Source of the DNA: Thermoplasmata archaeon
GTDB lineage: Archaea; Thermoplasmatota; Thermoplasmata; Thermoplasmatales; Thermoplasmataceae
Reading direction: 5' to 3'
NCBI GenBank assembly: GCA_021799755.1
Contig: JAJYZU010000065.1
Span: forward strand, 1-6,126
Length of the DNA: 6,126 nt
This document shows, piece by piece, positions 1 through 5,033 of the stretch. The number at the start of each line of letters is the position of its first letter. The first letter of the stretch is position 1. The translations under genes were made by a program, and so were the position numbers. The notes under the pieces are model-generated. The model did no database searches and was not told the origin of the DNA. It worked only from the letters and a program-made list of their open reading frames with translations.

Positions 1-79
1 TGAACCACTCTGAAATAAGGGGATCGAGAAAAGGTAACTCCTTCTCTACTCTAAACAACTTTTCCTCGGTTTGTTCCAT
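1..79 (-). CDS. N-terminal fragment of a gene leaving the window, possibly an Lhr-type DEAD/DEAH helicase
   Basis: Twenty-six codons read from an ATG at 79-77 to the window edge. The peptide begins MEQTEEKLFRVEKELPFLDP and continues LISEWF. An in-frame TAA lies seven codons upstream, so this ATG is the likely start. AAAAGGA (complement of 89-95) sits 9 bases before it as a ribosome binding site, and a TATA-like TTTATATA lies at 118-111. The pattern of an acidic leader followed by LxPLIxEWF resembles the start of archaeal Lhr-type large helicases, where a similar leucine/proline/EWF stretch precedes the Q-motif. No helicase motif falls inside the window, so the family name is only a suggestion. 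That a gene starts here is more certain than what it is. Confidence 0.5.
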   Translation of the reverse strand, partial: MEQTEEKLFRVEKELPFLDPLISEWF

Positions 80-108
80 CTGGCTGAATCCTTTTATTAG
101 GTCAAGAG

Positions 109-120
109 AATATATAAAGT
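109..120 (-). promoter_or_regulatory. TATA-like box for the leftward gene
   Basis: The complement reads ACTTTATATATT, a good archaeal TATA element. It lies about 35 bases upstream of the ATG at 79. Transcription would begin near 86-90, giving a very short leader that may include only part of the AAAAGGA site. Confidence 0.4.
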
Positions 121-127
121 GTTGCCT

Positions 128-153
128 GTCGATTCAGGAAAAGATAAATCGAC
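128..153. repeat. Inverted repeat GTCGATT / AATCGAC
   Basis: Seven-base arms at 128-134 and 147-153 with a 12-base spacer. A second short hairpin, CCTG (125-128) with CAGG (135-138), overlaps it. The pair sits just upstream of the leftward TATA box, where a regulator could bind. The arms are short enough that chance is possible. Confidence 0.25.
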
Positions 154-520
154 TGATTTCTTAGAATGAGAGAGCTGCCATTAATATCAACCAGAATTGA
201 GGCTTTTACGCATTAAGCCTGTAGGAAAGAAATATTCTACTTATTGTAGTTAAACCTTTCCCGGCAGGGTCCCGTATGTAAATTGGAAGAAACGCCATAG
301 AGCTTGTACTCATATTTATCAAATAGATAGCTAGACAATTTTTTCGCACCAATAGAAGGCAAAATTCCTGTTTTGCAAGATCCACTTCATTCACATTAGA
401 AAAGATTCGCAAACGTAAATCGAAAAACATTGAGCCCAGAATGCTTGCAAAGCTTTTTCAACTGCAGAATCCAGTGAGATCTTGGCTCACCATTCTTAGA
501 TAGATACCGTTCTGGGACGG
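154..520. other. Intergenic stretch without a convincing gene
   Basis: About 370 bases between the divergent promoters. I find no tRNA-like T-loop consensus, no CRISPR-type repeats and no frame with recognisable protein motifs. A 74-codon minus-strand frame (430-206) exists but lacks a ribosome binding site and any family signature. Minus-strand frames around 490-400 show short protein-like stretches in shifting frames, which could be remnants of a decayed gene, but I cannot identify it. Confidence 0.4.
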
Positions 521-536
521 CTATAATGGTATATTA
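521..536 (+). promoter_or_regulatory. TATA-like region for the 86-residue gene
   Basis: CTATAAT at 521-527 and TATATTA at 530-536 are both plausible TATA boxes. The first predicts a start of transcription near 549-551, leaving a leader of about 18 bases that contains the AAGGTG ribosome binding site (557-562), 5 bases before the ATG. Confidence 0.45.
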
Positions 537-567
537 GGGGCTTGCATATCTATATTAAGGTGTAAAA

Positions 568-828
568 ATGGCAAACCTAATAGTTGAACATGAGTGGAAA
601 GAGAAGAACAAGGACGCAGCCTTCAAGGTTGTTGGTAGTATTATAGACATGCAGAAGAACAGCAAGCTTCCTCAGGGATTCAAGCTGCTTTCAGTACAGG
701 TTCTCGGAGACAAGAACAGGGCAATATGCAATTGGGAAGCACCGAGCAGGGATGCACTTCTTGGCCTAGTAAAGCAGGTAAACCCTCCAACAAAATTCGA
801 AGTTCACGAAGCTCAGAAAATATTCTGA
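568..828 (+). CDS. Small conserved-type alpha/beta protein, function unknown (DUF3303-like)
   Basis: 86 residues starting MANLIVEHEWKEKNKDAAFK. The start is supported by AAGGTG 5 bases upstream. The layout suggests a compact ferredoxin-like fold: a first strand (LIVEHEW), a helix (about 14-30), a strand after LPQGFKLLSVQVLGDKN, a strand RAICNWEA, a helix (SRDALLGLVKQV) and a last strand (TKFEVHEA). This order, with the phrase "PQGFKLL" and a late "CNWEAPSRDALL" segment, resembles DUF3303-type or related dimeric alpha-beta barrel proteins. There are no catalytic motifs, signal peptide or membrane segments. It is transcribed in the same direction as the methyltransferase 52 bases downstream. 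A T-run at 837-841 could end its transcript, so it may be a single-gene unit. That it is a real gene is well supported; the family assignment is tentative. Confidence 0.75.
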   Translation: MANLIVEHEWKEKNKDAAFKVVGSIIDMQKNSKLPQGFKLLSVQVLGDKNRAICNWEAPSRDALLGLVKQVNPPTKFEVHEAQKIF

Positions 829-836
829 GCGATTAA

Positions 837-864
837 TTTTTATAGTTTACGAATTCTTATAAAA
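837..864 (+). promoter_or_regulatory. Candidate promoter of the interrupted methyltransferase, with T-run terminator of the gene before
   Basis: TTTTTATAG at 837-845 and TTATAAAA at 857-864 are TATA-like. Their centres lie about 38 and 20 bases before the ATG at 881. No Shine-Dalgarno site precedes that ATG, so a leaderless or near-leaderless transcript is likely, as is common in this group of archaea. The five Ts at 837-841 might also serve as a weak archaeal terminator for the 86-residue gene. Confidence 0.35.
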
Positions 865-880
865 CATTTTGGTTATTCAT

Positions 881-1339
881 ATGTATTCAGAAAACTCAGT
901 AAAAGGTGATCTTTATCTCGATGGTGAAGAGAAGTTTGGCTATTTTGGCAGCATGGTATATAATTTTACCAAGGCGAGCAGGACCATTAGGAACTTTTAC
1001 AAGTTTGTAATTTCTGATCTTGGCAAACACTCTTTTCAATCGATAATGGATGTCGGATCTGGAAGAGGATACATTCTCAGCAAGATTCTGGAGATGGAAC
1101 CGGAAGTTAATGCATTAGGGATTGATCCATCTCCATTTATGGTCAAGCTTACAGATAAGCATAGCAAAAAGCTCGGGCTTTCGAAAAGCCTTAGATTCGA
1201 GTTAGGCAGCAGCAGGGATATTCCCGGTTATCAAACATTTGACGTCATAATATCAACGCTTTCTTTCCATCACTGGAAGAACAAAGATGAGGCCATTGCT
1301 TTTTTAACATTTGTGAGCGAGAAATCCCACACCCTTTAG
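881..1339 (+). pseudogene. SAM-dependent methyltransferase, 5' part, interrupted by IS200/IS605 element
   Basis: This is the N-terminal two thirds of a class I (Rossmann-fold) methyltransferase. The host-coded part is 881-1307, residues 1-142 plus one base; reading then runs into the element and ends at TAG 1337-1339 in its left hairpin, adding ten foreign residues. I prefer ATG 881 over the in-frame TTG at 869. Visible motifs: motif I DVGSGRG (residues 57-63, SAM binding), motif II GIDPS (80-84), an acidic/adenine-binding region near FELGSSRDIP (106-115), and motif IV-like DVIISTLSFHHW (121-132). The C-terminal LNPGGSLLIYEI strand is missing here and lies beyond the element at 3051-3241. The HHWKN-type sequence fits the Methyltransf_11/25 or UbiE-like group acting on small molecules, but the substrate cannot be told. 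The truncated product would lack beta strands 6-7 and is unlikely to be active. Confidence 0.85.
1304..1307 (+). other. Left cleavage site / insertion target TTAA (TnpB TAM TTTAA-like)
   Basis: Host sequence TTAA, preceded by more Ts (1301-1307 is TTTTTAA), lies immediately 5' of the element. It should pair with guide AAAT at 1322-1325. In this family the insertion target also serves as the TAM read by TnpB, so the expected TAM is TTAA or TTTAA. Confidence 0.7.
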
Positions 1340-1346
1340 GGGTGGG
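1326..1346 (+). repeat. Left-end hairpin of the element
   Basis: CCCAC (1326-1330) pairs with GTGGG (1342-1346), and CCC (1332-1334) with GGG (1339-1341), leaving a bulged A at 1331 and a TTTA loop. The bulge is the type of irregularity TnpA enzymes recognise. The loop side TTTAGGGGTGGG (1335-1346) is identical to 3029-3040 at the right end. Confidence 0.85.
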
Positions 1347-1362
1347 ATGAAAGCAAACCGAT

Positions 1363-1374
1363 TTTCATATATAC
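1363..1374 (+). promoter_or_regulatory. TATA-like box for leaderless tnpA
   Basis: TCATATATAC is centred about 24 bases before the tnpA ATG at 1394, which has no Shine-Dalgarno site. This spacing predicts a leaderless mRNA. A small inverted repeat CTAAT (1377-1381) / ATTAG (1388-1392) lies between box and start codon and might be an operator. Confidence 0.5.
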
Positions 1375-1393
1375 ATCTAATGCATCTATTAGC

Positions 1394-1792
1394 ATGCCAA
1401 AGGGTTATGCCAGTTCCAGTACATCAGTTCATTTCATGAACTACCATTTTGTCTGGTGCCCTAAGTACAGGAGAAAGGTAATCATCGCCGATGTTGAAGC
1501 CCGGCTGCAGGAGATAATCAGGGATACCGTAAGGGAGAACAACTGGGAGATCATTGCACTCGAAACCATGCCAGATCATGTTCACCTGTTCATAAAAGCT
1601 GATCCGACAGTAGCACCAAACAACATTATTGCAAGGATAAAGGGCAGGAGTTCCAGGATGCTGAGGAACGAATTCCCCACCCTCAGAAGCAGATTGCCCA
1701 CACTGTGGACACGGAGCTATTTTGTCTCCACGCATGGACATGTGTCATCCGAAACAATAGAGAGATACGTGGAGGAACAGAAGTCAGTATGA
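1394..1792 (+). CDS. tnpA: IS200/IS605 family transposase TnpA (Y1 HUH enzyme)
   Basis: 132 residues, normal length for the family. TnpA cuts and rejoins single-stranded DNA at the element ends through a covalent 5'-phosphotyrosine, working as a dimer. The HUH metal-binding motif is H62-V63-H64 in MPDHVHLF. The catalytic tyrosine is expected to be Y125 in TIERYVEEQ, on the C-terminal helix. The early segment YHFVWCPKYRRKVI (17-30) is the usual first beta strand and basic patch, and the LWTRSYFVSTHGHVS segment (104-118) is also typical. All key residues are present with no frameshift. Its stop overlaps the tnpB start as ATGA (1789-1792), so the two are probably translated together. Start chosen at ATG 1394, with a TATA box 24 bases upstream. 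Confidence 0.95.
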   Translation: MPKGYASSSTSVHFMNYHFVWCPKYRRKVIIADVEARLQEIIRDTVRENNWEIIALETMPDHVHLFIKADPTVAPNNIIARIKGRSSRMLRNEFPTLRSRLPTLWTRSYFVSTHGHVSSETIERYVEEQKSV

Positions 1793-3033
1793 TGCGGGCA
1801 TACAGGTTCAGGATATATCCCTCCAACAGGCAGATCGATATGCTGAACTCCACCCTGAATATGTGCCGTGAACTGTACAATGCAATGCTTGAGCAGAGGA
1901 AATATGCCTACAGATCCGGAAGGAAGGTGAACTACAGGTCACAGCAGGACGAAATACCTGCAATAAAGGAAAGATTCCCGGAATACCGAAGCATCCACTC
2001 GCTTGTCGTACAGGATGTTGCACACAGACTCGATAAGGCATATGATAACTTCTTCAGAAGGGTGAGGGAAAAGAAACAGGGTAAAAAGGCAAGTGCGGGA
2101 TTTCCAAGATTCAAGTCCACGGACAGGTACAATTCCATCACATACACGCAATCGGGATTCAGGCTACTGGATAACGGTCATGTGTGGCTATCAAGGATCG
2201 GTGAATTGAGGGTCTTCATGCACCGATCCGTCACGGGTGATATCAGAACGATATCAATAAAGCGTGATTCCGTGGGTGACTGGTTCATAACCATTATCTG
2301 TGACCATAAAAAAGGGAGTGAACATGATTCGTGGGGAGATCAGGGAAATGAACAGCCTCATGCCAATTCCTCCGGGTTCACGAACCCCGTCGGCATCGAT
2401 CTTGGCCTCAAGGCACTGATCACAACGAGCGACGGGATGCAGATGGAGCATCCTCATTTCCTCATGAAATCGGAGAAGAAACTCGCAAAGGCAGAGAGAC
2501 AGCTTTCAGGAAAGATGAAAGGATCTGGAAAAAGAAGAAAAGCAAAAACAAGGGTTGCAAAGGTTCACAGGAAGATAGAGAGGCAGAGGGATGATTTCTC
2601 GCACAAACTTTCCAGGAACCTTGTGGAAAATCATGATCTGATTGCGCTCGAGGATCTAAATATAGCAGGTATGGTGAAGAACCGCCATCTTGCAAAGAGC
2701 ATAGGGGATGCATCATGGAACAGGATCATCCAATATACAACGTACAAGGCTGAAAGTGCCGGTGCTGTTGTTGTACCGATAAATCCGATGCACACGTCAC
2801 AGAAATGCTCAAAATGCGGTAACATTAAACATGATCTGAAACTGTCAGACCGCATATATCATTGCGATACCTGCGGCCTAACCATGGACAGGGATCTCAA
2901 TGCAGCAATAAACATCCGCAATATGGGACTGGTAAAGATAGGGAGGGGCACTCCCGAATTCACGCCCGTGGAGATTGGAGCTCTGCCAGCAATGGTAACT
3001 CCGGTCGCTGAAACGGGAAGCCCACTCCTTTAG
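1789..3033 (+). CDS. tnpB: RNA-guided DNA endonuclease TnpB (IS200/IS605, Cas12 ancestor)
   Basis: 414 residues from the ATG overlapping the tnpA stop; the frame opens further upstream, but family members begin near MMRAYRFRIYP, and GGAGG lies at 1771-1775. TnpB uses an omega RNA from the element's right end to cut DNA beside a TAM, helping the element persist after excision. Domains: N-terminal helix-turn-helix/wedge region (about 1-190), with the REYN-like MCRELYNAMLEQR near 25-37; then a RuvC nuclease with D204 (GIDLGLKAL), E288 (ALEDLNI) and the DRDLNAAINI motif at 367-376. A zinc finger sits between the last two: C340xxC343 and C359xxC362. The whole catalytic set is intact, unlike the many decayed TnpB copies in genomes. 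The C-terminal tail GTPEFTPVEIGALPA...GSPLL is typical, probably because its DNA also encodes the omega RNA and right hairpin; the stop TAG (3031-3033) starts in the hairpin loop. Confidence 0.95.
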   Translation: MMRAYRFRIYPSNRQIDMLNSTLNMCRELYNAMLEQRKYAYRSGRKVNYRSQQDEIPAIKERFPEYRSIHSLVVQDVAHRLDKAYDNFFRRVREKKQGKKASAGFPRFKSTDRYNSITYTQSGFRLLDNGHVWLSRIGELRVFMHRSVTGDIRTISIKRDSVGDWFITIICDHKKGSEHDSWGDQGNEQPHANSSGFTNPVGIDLGLKALITTSDGMQMEHPHFLMKSEKKLAKAERQLSGKMKGSGKRRKAKTRVAKVHRKIERQRDDFSHKLSRNLVENHDLIALEDLNIAGMVKNRHLAKSIGDASWNRIIQYTTYKAESAGAVVVPINPMHTSQKCSKCGNIKHDLKLSDRIYHCDTCGLTMDRDLNAAINIRNMGLVKIGRGTPEFTPVEIGALPAMVTPVAETGSPLL

Positions 3034-3070
3034 GGGTGGGAGGATGTCACTGAAGCGGCTCAATCCTGGT
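2900..3070 (+). ncRNA. Predicted omega RNA (reRNA) of TnpB with host-derived guide
   Basis: By analogy with ISDra2 and other IS605 elements, the 3' part of tnpB plus the right end should be processed into the RNA that guides TnpB. The scaffold would include the right hairpin (3021-3040) and end at TCAC 3050. The guide would begin at 3051 with TGAAGCGGCTCAATCC and match the methyltransferase gene. The 5' limit at about 2900 is a guess and the guide length (about 16-20) is assumed from known systems. Confidence 0.5.
3021..3040 (+). repeat. Right-end hairpin of the element
   Basis: CCCAC (3021-3025) pairs with GTGGG (3036-3040); T3026 can pair with G3035 as a wobble, CC (3027-3028) with GG (3033-3034), loop TTTA. 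The guide GAAG sits directly 5' and the cleavage site TCAC six bases 3'. It differs from the left hairpin mainly by a T·G wobble where the left end has a bulged A. Confidence 0.85.
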
Positions 3071-3241
3071 GGGTCCCTTCTGATATATGAGATCACAGAT
3101 AATGGAAGCATTAACAGAAAATTTGTCAGGTCCCACCTGCTCAATAAAGCGGATTTTGAAAAAATTTCAAATAAAATTGGTATTCCGGTCACTATTGTGG
3201 AAGATGCAGGATTTATAAGGGCAGAATTCTCTTATGCTTAA
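3051..3241 (+). pseudogene. SAM-dependent methyltransferase, 3' part after the insertion
   Basis: This is the C-terminal third of the interrupted methyltransferase. It begins with the second base of a codon split by the insertion: A at 1307 plus TG at 3051-3052 would give methionine, and the junction reads AFL-M-KRLNPGG. LNPGGSLLIYEI is the conserved turn and strand after motif IV. Joined to 881-1307, the gene is 618 bases, 205 residues plus stop, with 18 residues from after HHW through PGG, the spacing I expect for this family. The tail contains FVRSHLLNKADFEKISNKIG, a typical late helix, and ends AEFSYA. An ATG in the element (3044), preceded by GGGAGG, opens the same frame and could express this fragment alone as 65 residues, but it lacks the SAM site. 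It converges with the rhodanese gene, 20 bases apart. Confidence 0.85.
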
Positions 3242-3261
3242 TCTGGGTTTTGCAGCCAGAA

Positions 3262-3603
3262 TCATTCCTTAGGCCCTGAAAATTTTTTCCAGGCTGTCAT
3301 TCCACCGCTCAAATGTGCGACGTCATTGAAGCCATTCTTAATGAGGATCGTGGCAGCGGCCCTGCTTCTATGACCAGTTGCGCATACCAGAAAGAGCCTG
3401 TCCGTCTTATTCATTGATGACAGTTCATGTTTTATCGTGCCCAGCGGAACGTGTGTGGCAGATTTGATGTGACCATGATTATACTCCATCGCGGTCCGAA
3501 CATCTATGACTTTTGAACCTGGCTCGCCGATCTTCTTTGCGAACTCTTCCGGATTGTATTCCTTGAGACCTTTTGGTGTGATAAAATAACTTAAGAACGG
3601 CAT
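3262..3603 (-). CDS. Single-domain rhodanese-like sulfurtransferase
   Basis: 113 residues covering one rhodanese domain. Rhodaneses carry sulfane sulfur as a persulfide on an active-site cysteine. Features in order: N-terminal strand and helix with YNPEEFAKKI (16-25), KVIDVRTAMEYNHGHIKSATHVP (31-53) containing the conserved DVR..E and GHI..A..VP elements, the active-site loop C74-A-T-G-H-R79, and the closing GFNDVAHLSGGMTAWKK (91-107). The catalytic Cys74 and following Arg79 are present, so activity is plausible; the donor and acceptor are unknown. No signal peptide is seen, so it is cytoplasmic. It is a single gene: the start lacks a Shine-Dalgarno site, and a TATA-like TATTAT is 25 bases upstream, indicating a leaderless transcript. 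Confidence 0.93.
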   Translation of the reverse strand: MPFLSYFITPKGLKEYNPEEFAKKIGEPGSKVIDVRTAMEYNHGHIKSATHVPLGTIKHELSSMNKTDRLFLVCATGHRSRAAATILIKNGFNDVAHLSGGMTAWKKFSGPKE

Positions 3604-3625
3604 ATTTACATGTAGCTATTTCTTG

Positions 3626-3631
3626 ATAATA
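3626..3631 (-). promoter_or_regulatory. TATA-like box for the rhodanese gene
   Basis: The complement reads TATTAT, within GGTATTATC, centred about 25 bases before the ATG at 3603. With no ribosome binding site present, this fits a leaderless promoter. Confidence 0.5.
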
Positions 3632-3710
3632 CCTTTTTCGTTATATGGGATGAAATTTATTGAGCCAAGACCTGCCGCTATAAAATATCTAAGAATCAGG
3701 TTTTCCCGCA

Positions 3711-4802
3711 TTATTGCGAAGACAGACGAAATCCCGCCCTCGCAAGATTCTTTGCCATGATCATGGTTTCCTCCCTGCCCAACCTAAAGTCGGAAAGGAC
3801 ATCTGAATAGAAAGCAATGCACCTATCATAATCATCATAGTTAACGGGCTTAGGTATGCCGTCTTTTCCACCAAGGGCAAATGCAAATTTTAGAGGATCT
3901 TTGAAGGATGGTTCAGAACCAAATACTATCTCAGCTAGATATGAGATTGCCCTGATTGTTGAACTGCCTACCCCATGCATCATGAACAATTCACCAAAGT
4001 CGGAAGGTGAGTATTCGTAAATTTCACGCAACTTGTTCCAGTCAACGCGAAGATTAAGATCCAGCACCTTCTCGTTCTCTGGATACAGGGTCTTTTGTTT
4101 CCTGTTTCCAAAAAGATGCCTGTATCTAATGGGATCATCCCTGACTAAATCTAGCATGTCTCTCCTGTTCTCATCGCTTAGGCGAGTGGATAAATCAAGA
4201 ACACTTTCTTCCCGCTTTACTGCCGAAATGCCTGCCCGCCCGTCATCAATCATGTTGACTGCTGTTTTGTGGAGCCAGTGGTATCTTCTTGCCAGCCTAG
4301 TCACCTGATTCATGCCCTGTTGGATTATTGCCCATCCTGATTTTTCATTCAAGACGATAAAATGCATGTACAGATCATAGCTGTCCTGAAGAAGGTTCTG
4401 GTCAACCCTTGCAATGGTTTTTGCCTTATCCAGTACATTATATATTTTGGACTCATTGATAAAACCTGAAGCAATGTATTCAGTTGCCTCAGGGCGAATG
4501 GATGACATCTTTTCACCCTTTCCGCCCAGTATCTTAAAAGAAGAGTCATTACGGTTGCTGTACTCTTTCAGCGCGGCCATAGTAGCTGTCGTTGTCCCGC
4601 TCGAGTTCCAGTCAAAGCCGATAGCAAGCGAGAAAGAATGGAACCAGAATGGATCTGAAAGCTTTGCAAGCAATTGATCCGTTCCGAATTTTTCTACAAT
4701 CAGTGAAGAAAGTATACCTGAAAGCCGGATCATTCTCCTGAAGAGCTTTTCCGGGGGATGACCGTAATGAAGCGGAAGAATTGCCGATCCTATTCGCTGC
4801 AT
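3711..4802 (-). CDS. DUF763 domain-containing protein, function unknown
   Basis: 363 residues, about the full usual length of DUF763 proteins of archaea and some bacteria. The family start is clear: MQRIGSAILPLHYGHPPEKL, where members typically read RTG.A.LPLH.G..P. Other family blocks: DWNSSGTTTATMAALKE (64-80), SGWAIIQQGMN (155-165), RRYHWLH (172-178), then a helix-hairpin-helix-like segment MMHGVGSSTIRAISYLAEIV (274-293) and GGKDGIPKPVNYDDYDR (311-327). The helix-hairpin-helix-like motif suggests nucleic acid contact, but no activity can be named from the sequence. No signal peptide or membrane segments. It starts 24 bases after the rps27ae stop and is the last gene of the cluster. It has no Shine-Dalgarno site, and ATAATAT overlapping the rps27ae stop is 25 bases upstream, so it may have its own leaderless promoter besides read-through. 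Confidence 0.93.
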   Translation of the reverse strand: MQRIGSAILPLHYGHPPEKLFRRMIRLSGILSSLIVEKFGTDQLLAKLSDPFWFHSFSLAIGFDWNSSGTTTATMAALKEYSNRNDSSFKILGGKGEKMSSIRPEATEYIASGFINESKIYNVLDKAKTIARVDQNLLQDSYDLYMHFIVLNEKSGWAIIQQGMNQVTRLARRYHWLHKTAVNMIDDGRAGISAVKREESVLDLSTRLSDENRRDMLDLVRDDPIRYRHLFGNRKQKTLYPENEKVLDLNLRVDWNKLREIYEYSPSDFGELFMMHGVGSSTIRAISYLAEIVFGSEPSFKDPLKFAFALGGKDGIPKPVNYDDYDRCIAFYSDVLSDFRLGREETMIMAKNLARAGFRLSSQ

Positions 4803-4823
4803 TAAAAAGGTAATCTTGTGCAG

Positions 4824-4830
4824 ATATTAT
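4824..4830 (-). promoter_or_regulatory. Candidate internal promoter before the DUF763 gene
   Basis: The complement reads ATAATAT and includes the TAA stop of rps27ae (4829-4827). Its centre is about 25 bases from the DUF763 ATG, and no ribosome binding site precedes that ATG. Such spacing matches leaderless promoters, though AT-rich strings are common. Confidence 0.3.
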
Positions 4831-5033
4831 GCTTTGCTCTTCTGAGTTGGTTTTGGAGAGGCAGATGATGTGTTTTTTGTTGGAACTTTCTTGGTTTCTG
4901 AGTAGTGGCACTTGCCACATGTAAACCGGTCCTCGTGTTCAGCTAAAAACACACCTGGGCCACATCTCGGGCAGAACCTTCTTGTCCTTACAAGTTTATC
5001 ATTTTCAACGACATAGAGCTCTCTTTTCATCAT
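4827..5033 (-). CDS. rps27ae: Small-subunit ribosomal protein S27ae
   Basis: 68 residues. S27ae is a zinc-binding protein of the archaeal 30S subunit. Zinc ligands are C21xxC24 ([14 protein letters not shown]) and C39xxC42 ([10 protein letters not shown]), the usual pattern. The core ends near residue 50; a lysine- and serine-rich tail of about 18 residues ([19 protein letters not shown]) follows, probably flexible. The start ATGATG directly abuts the TAG of rps24e with no spacer, and GGAGGG (complement of 5041-5046), inside the end of rps24e, is 7 bases before the first ATG and 10 before the second, so either methionine could be used. Translation is probably coupled to rps24e. Confidence 0.96.
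   Translation of the reverse strand: MMKRELYVVENDKLVRTRRFCPRCGPGVFLAEHEDRFTCGKCHYSETKKVPTKNTSSASPKPTQKSKA

Larger units (their letters stand above)
1308..3050 (+). mobile_element. Complete IS200/IS605-type element with tnpA and tnpB
   Basis: A 1743 bp element with TnpA and TnpB in the same direction, subterminal hairpins instead of terminal inverted repeats, and no target duplication, as is typical of this single-strand transposing family. End assignment: the left cleavage site is the host tetranucleotide TTAA (1304-1307) and the right is TCAC (3047-3050) inside the element. The guide tetranucleotides directly 5' of the hairpins are AAAT (1322-1325) and GAAG (3017-3020). Under the IS608 rule (TTAC with AAAG, TCAA with GAAT: bases 1-2 antiparallel, base 4 with base 4) both pairs fit. 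Removing 1308-3050 also rejoins the methyltransferase in frame. Both proteins and both ends are intact, so the insertion looks recent and potentially active. I cannot name an ISfinder entry. Confidence 0.9.

Noticed and set aside
206..430. 74-codon minus-strand open frame in the left intergenic region
   Set aside because: No ribosome binding site, no recognisable motif and a hydrophobic but unstructured composition. I briefly considered a decayed PEP synthase-like remnant because of a KALQAFWAQCFS string in a neighbouring frame, but the match is too short and the following residues do not fit.
1308..1309. Alternative left end after TTAAC instead of TTAA
   Set aside because: It would put the cleavage tetranucleotide at TAAC, which does not fit guide AAAT. 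It restores the methyltransferase frame only with a different right end that breaks the TCAC/GAAG match.
1705..1788. 28-codon upstream extension of tnpB
   Set aside because: The added residues overlap tnpA and do not resemble any TnpB start. MMRAYRFRIYP at 1789 with ATGA coupling is the normal beginning.
1424..3192. Several antisense open frames under tnpA, tnpB and the methyltransferase tail (1741-1424, 1880-1683, 2151-1932, 2716-2462, 3192-2878)
   Set aside because: They are shadows of strongly supported genes on the plus strand and show no family motifs or start signals.
3044..3241. Independent 65-residue gene starting at 3044
   Set aside because: The content is the C-terminal third of the methyltransferase and joins exactly to the 5' part. 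It is treated as a fragment, though expression is not excluded.
3242..3260. Hairpin TCTGG / CCAGA between the convergent methyltransferase tail and rhodanese gene, as a terminator
   Set aside because: Only five base pairs with a nine-base loop, and no T-run follows on either strand, so a terminator call is not supported.
4033..4677. Plus-strand frames of 87-91 codons under the DUF763 gene
   Set aside because: Serine- and leucine-rich shadow frames opposite a well-conserved protein, without ribosome binding sites.
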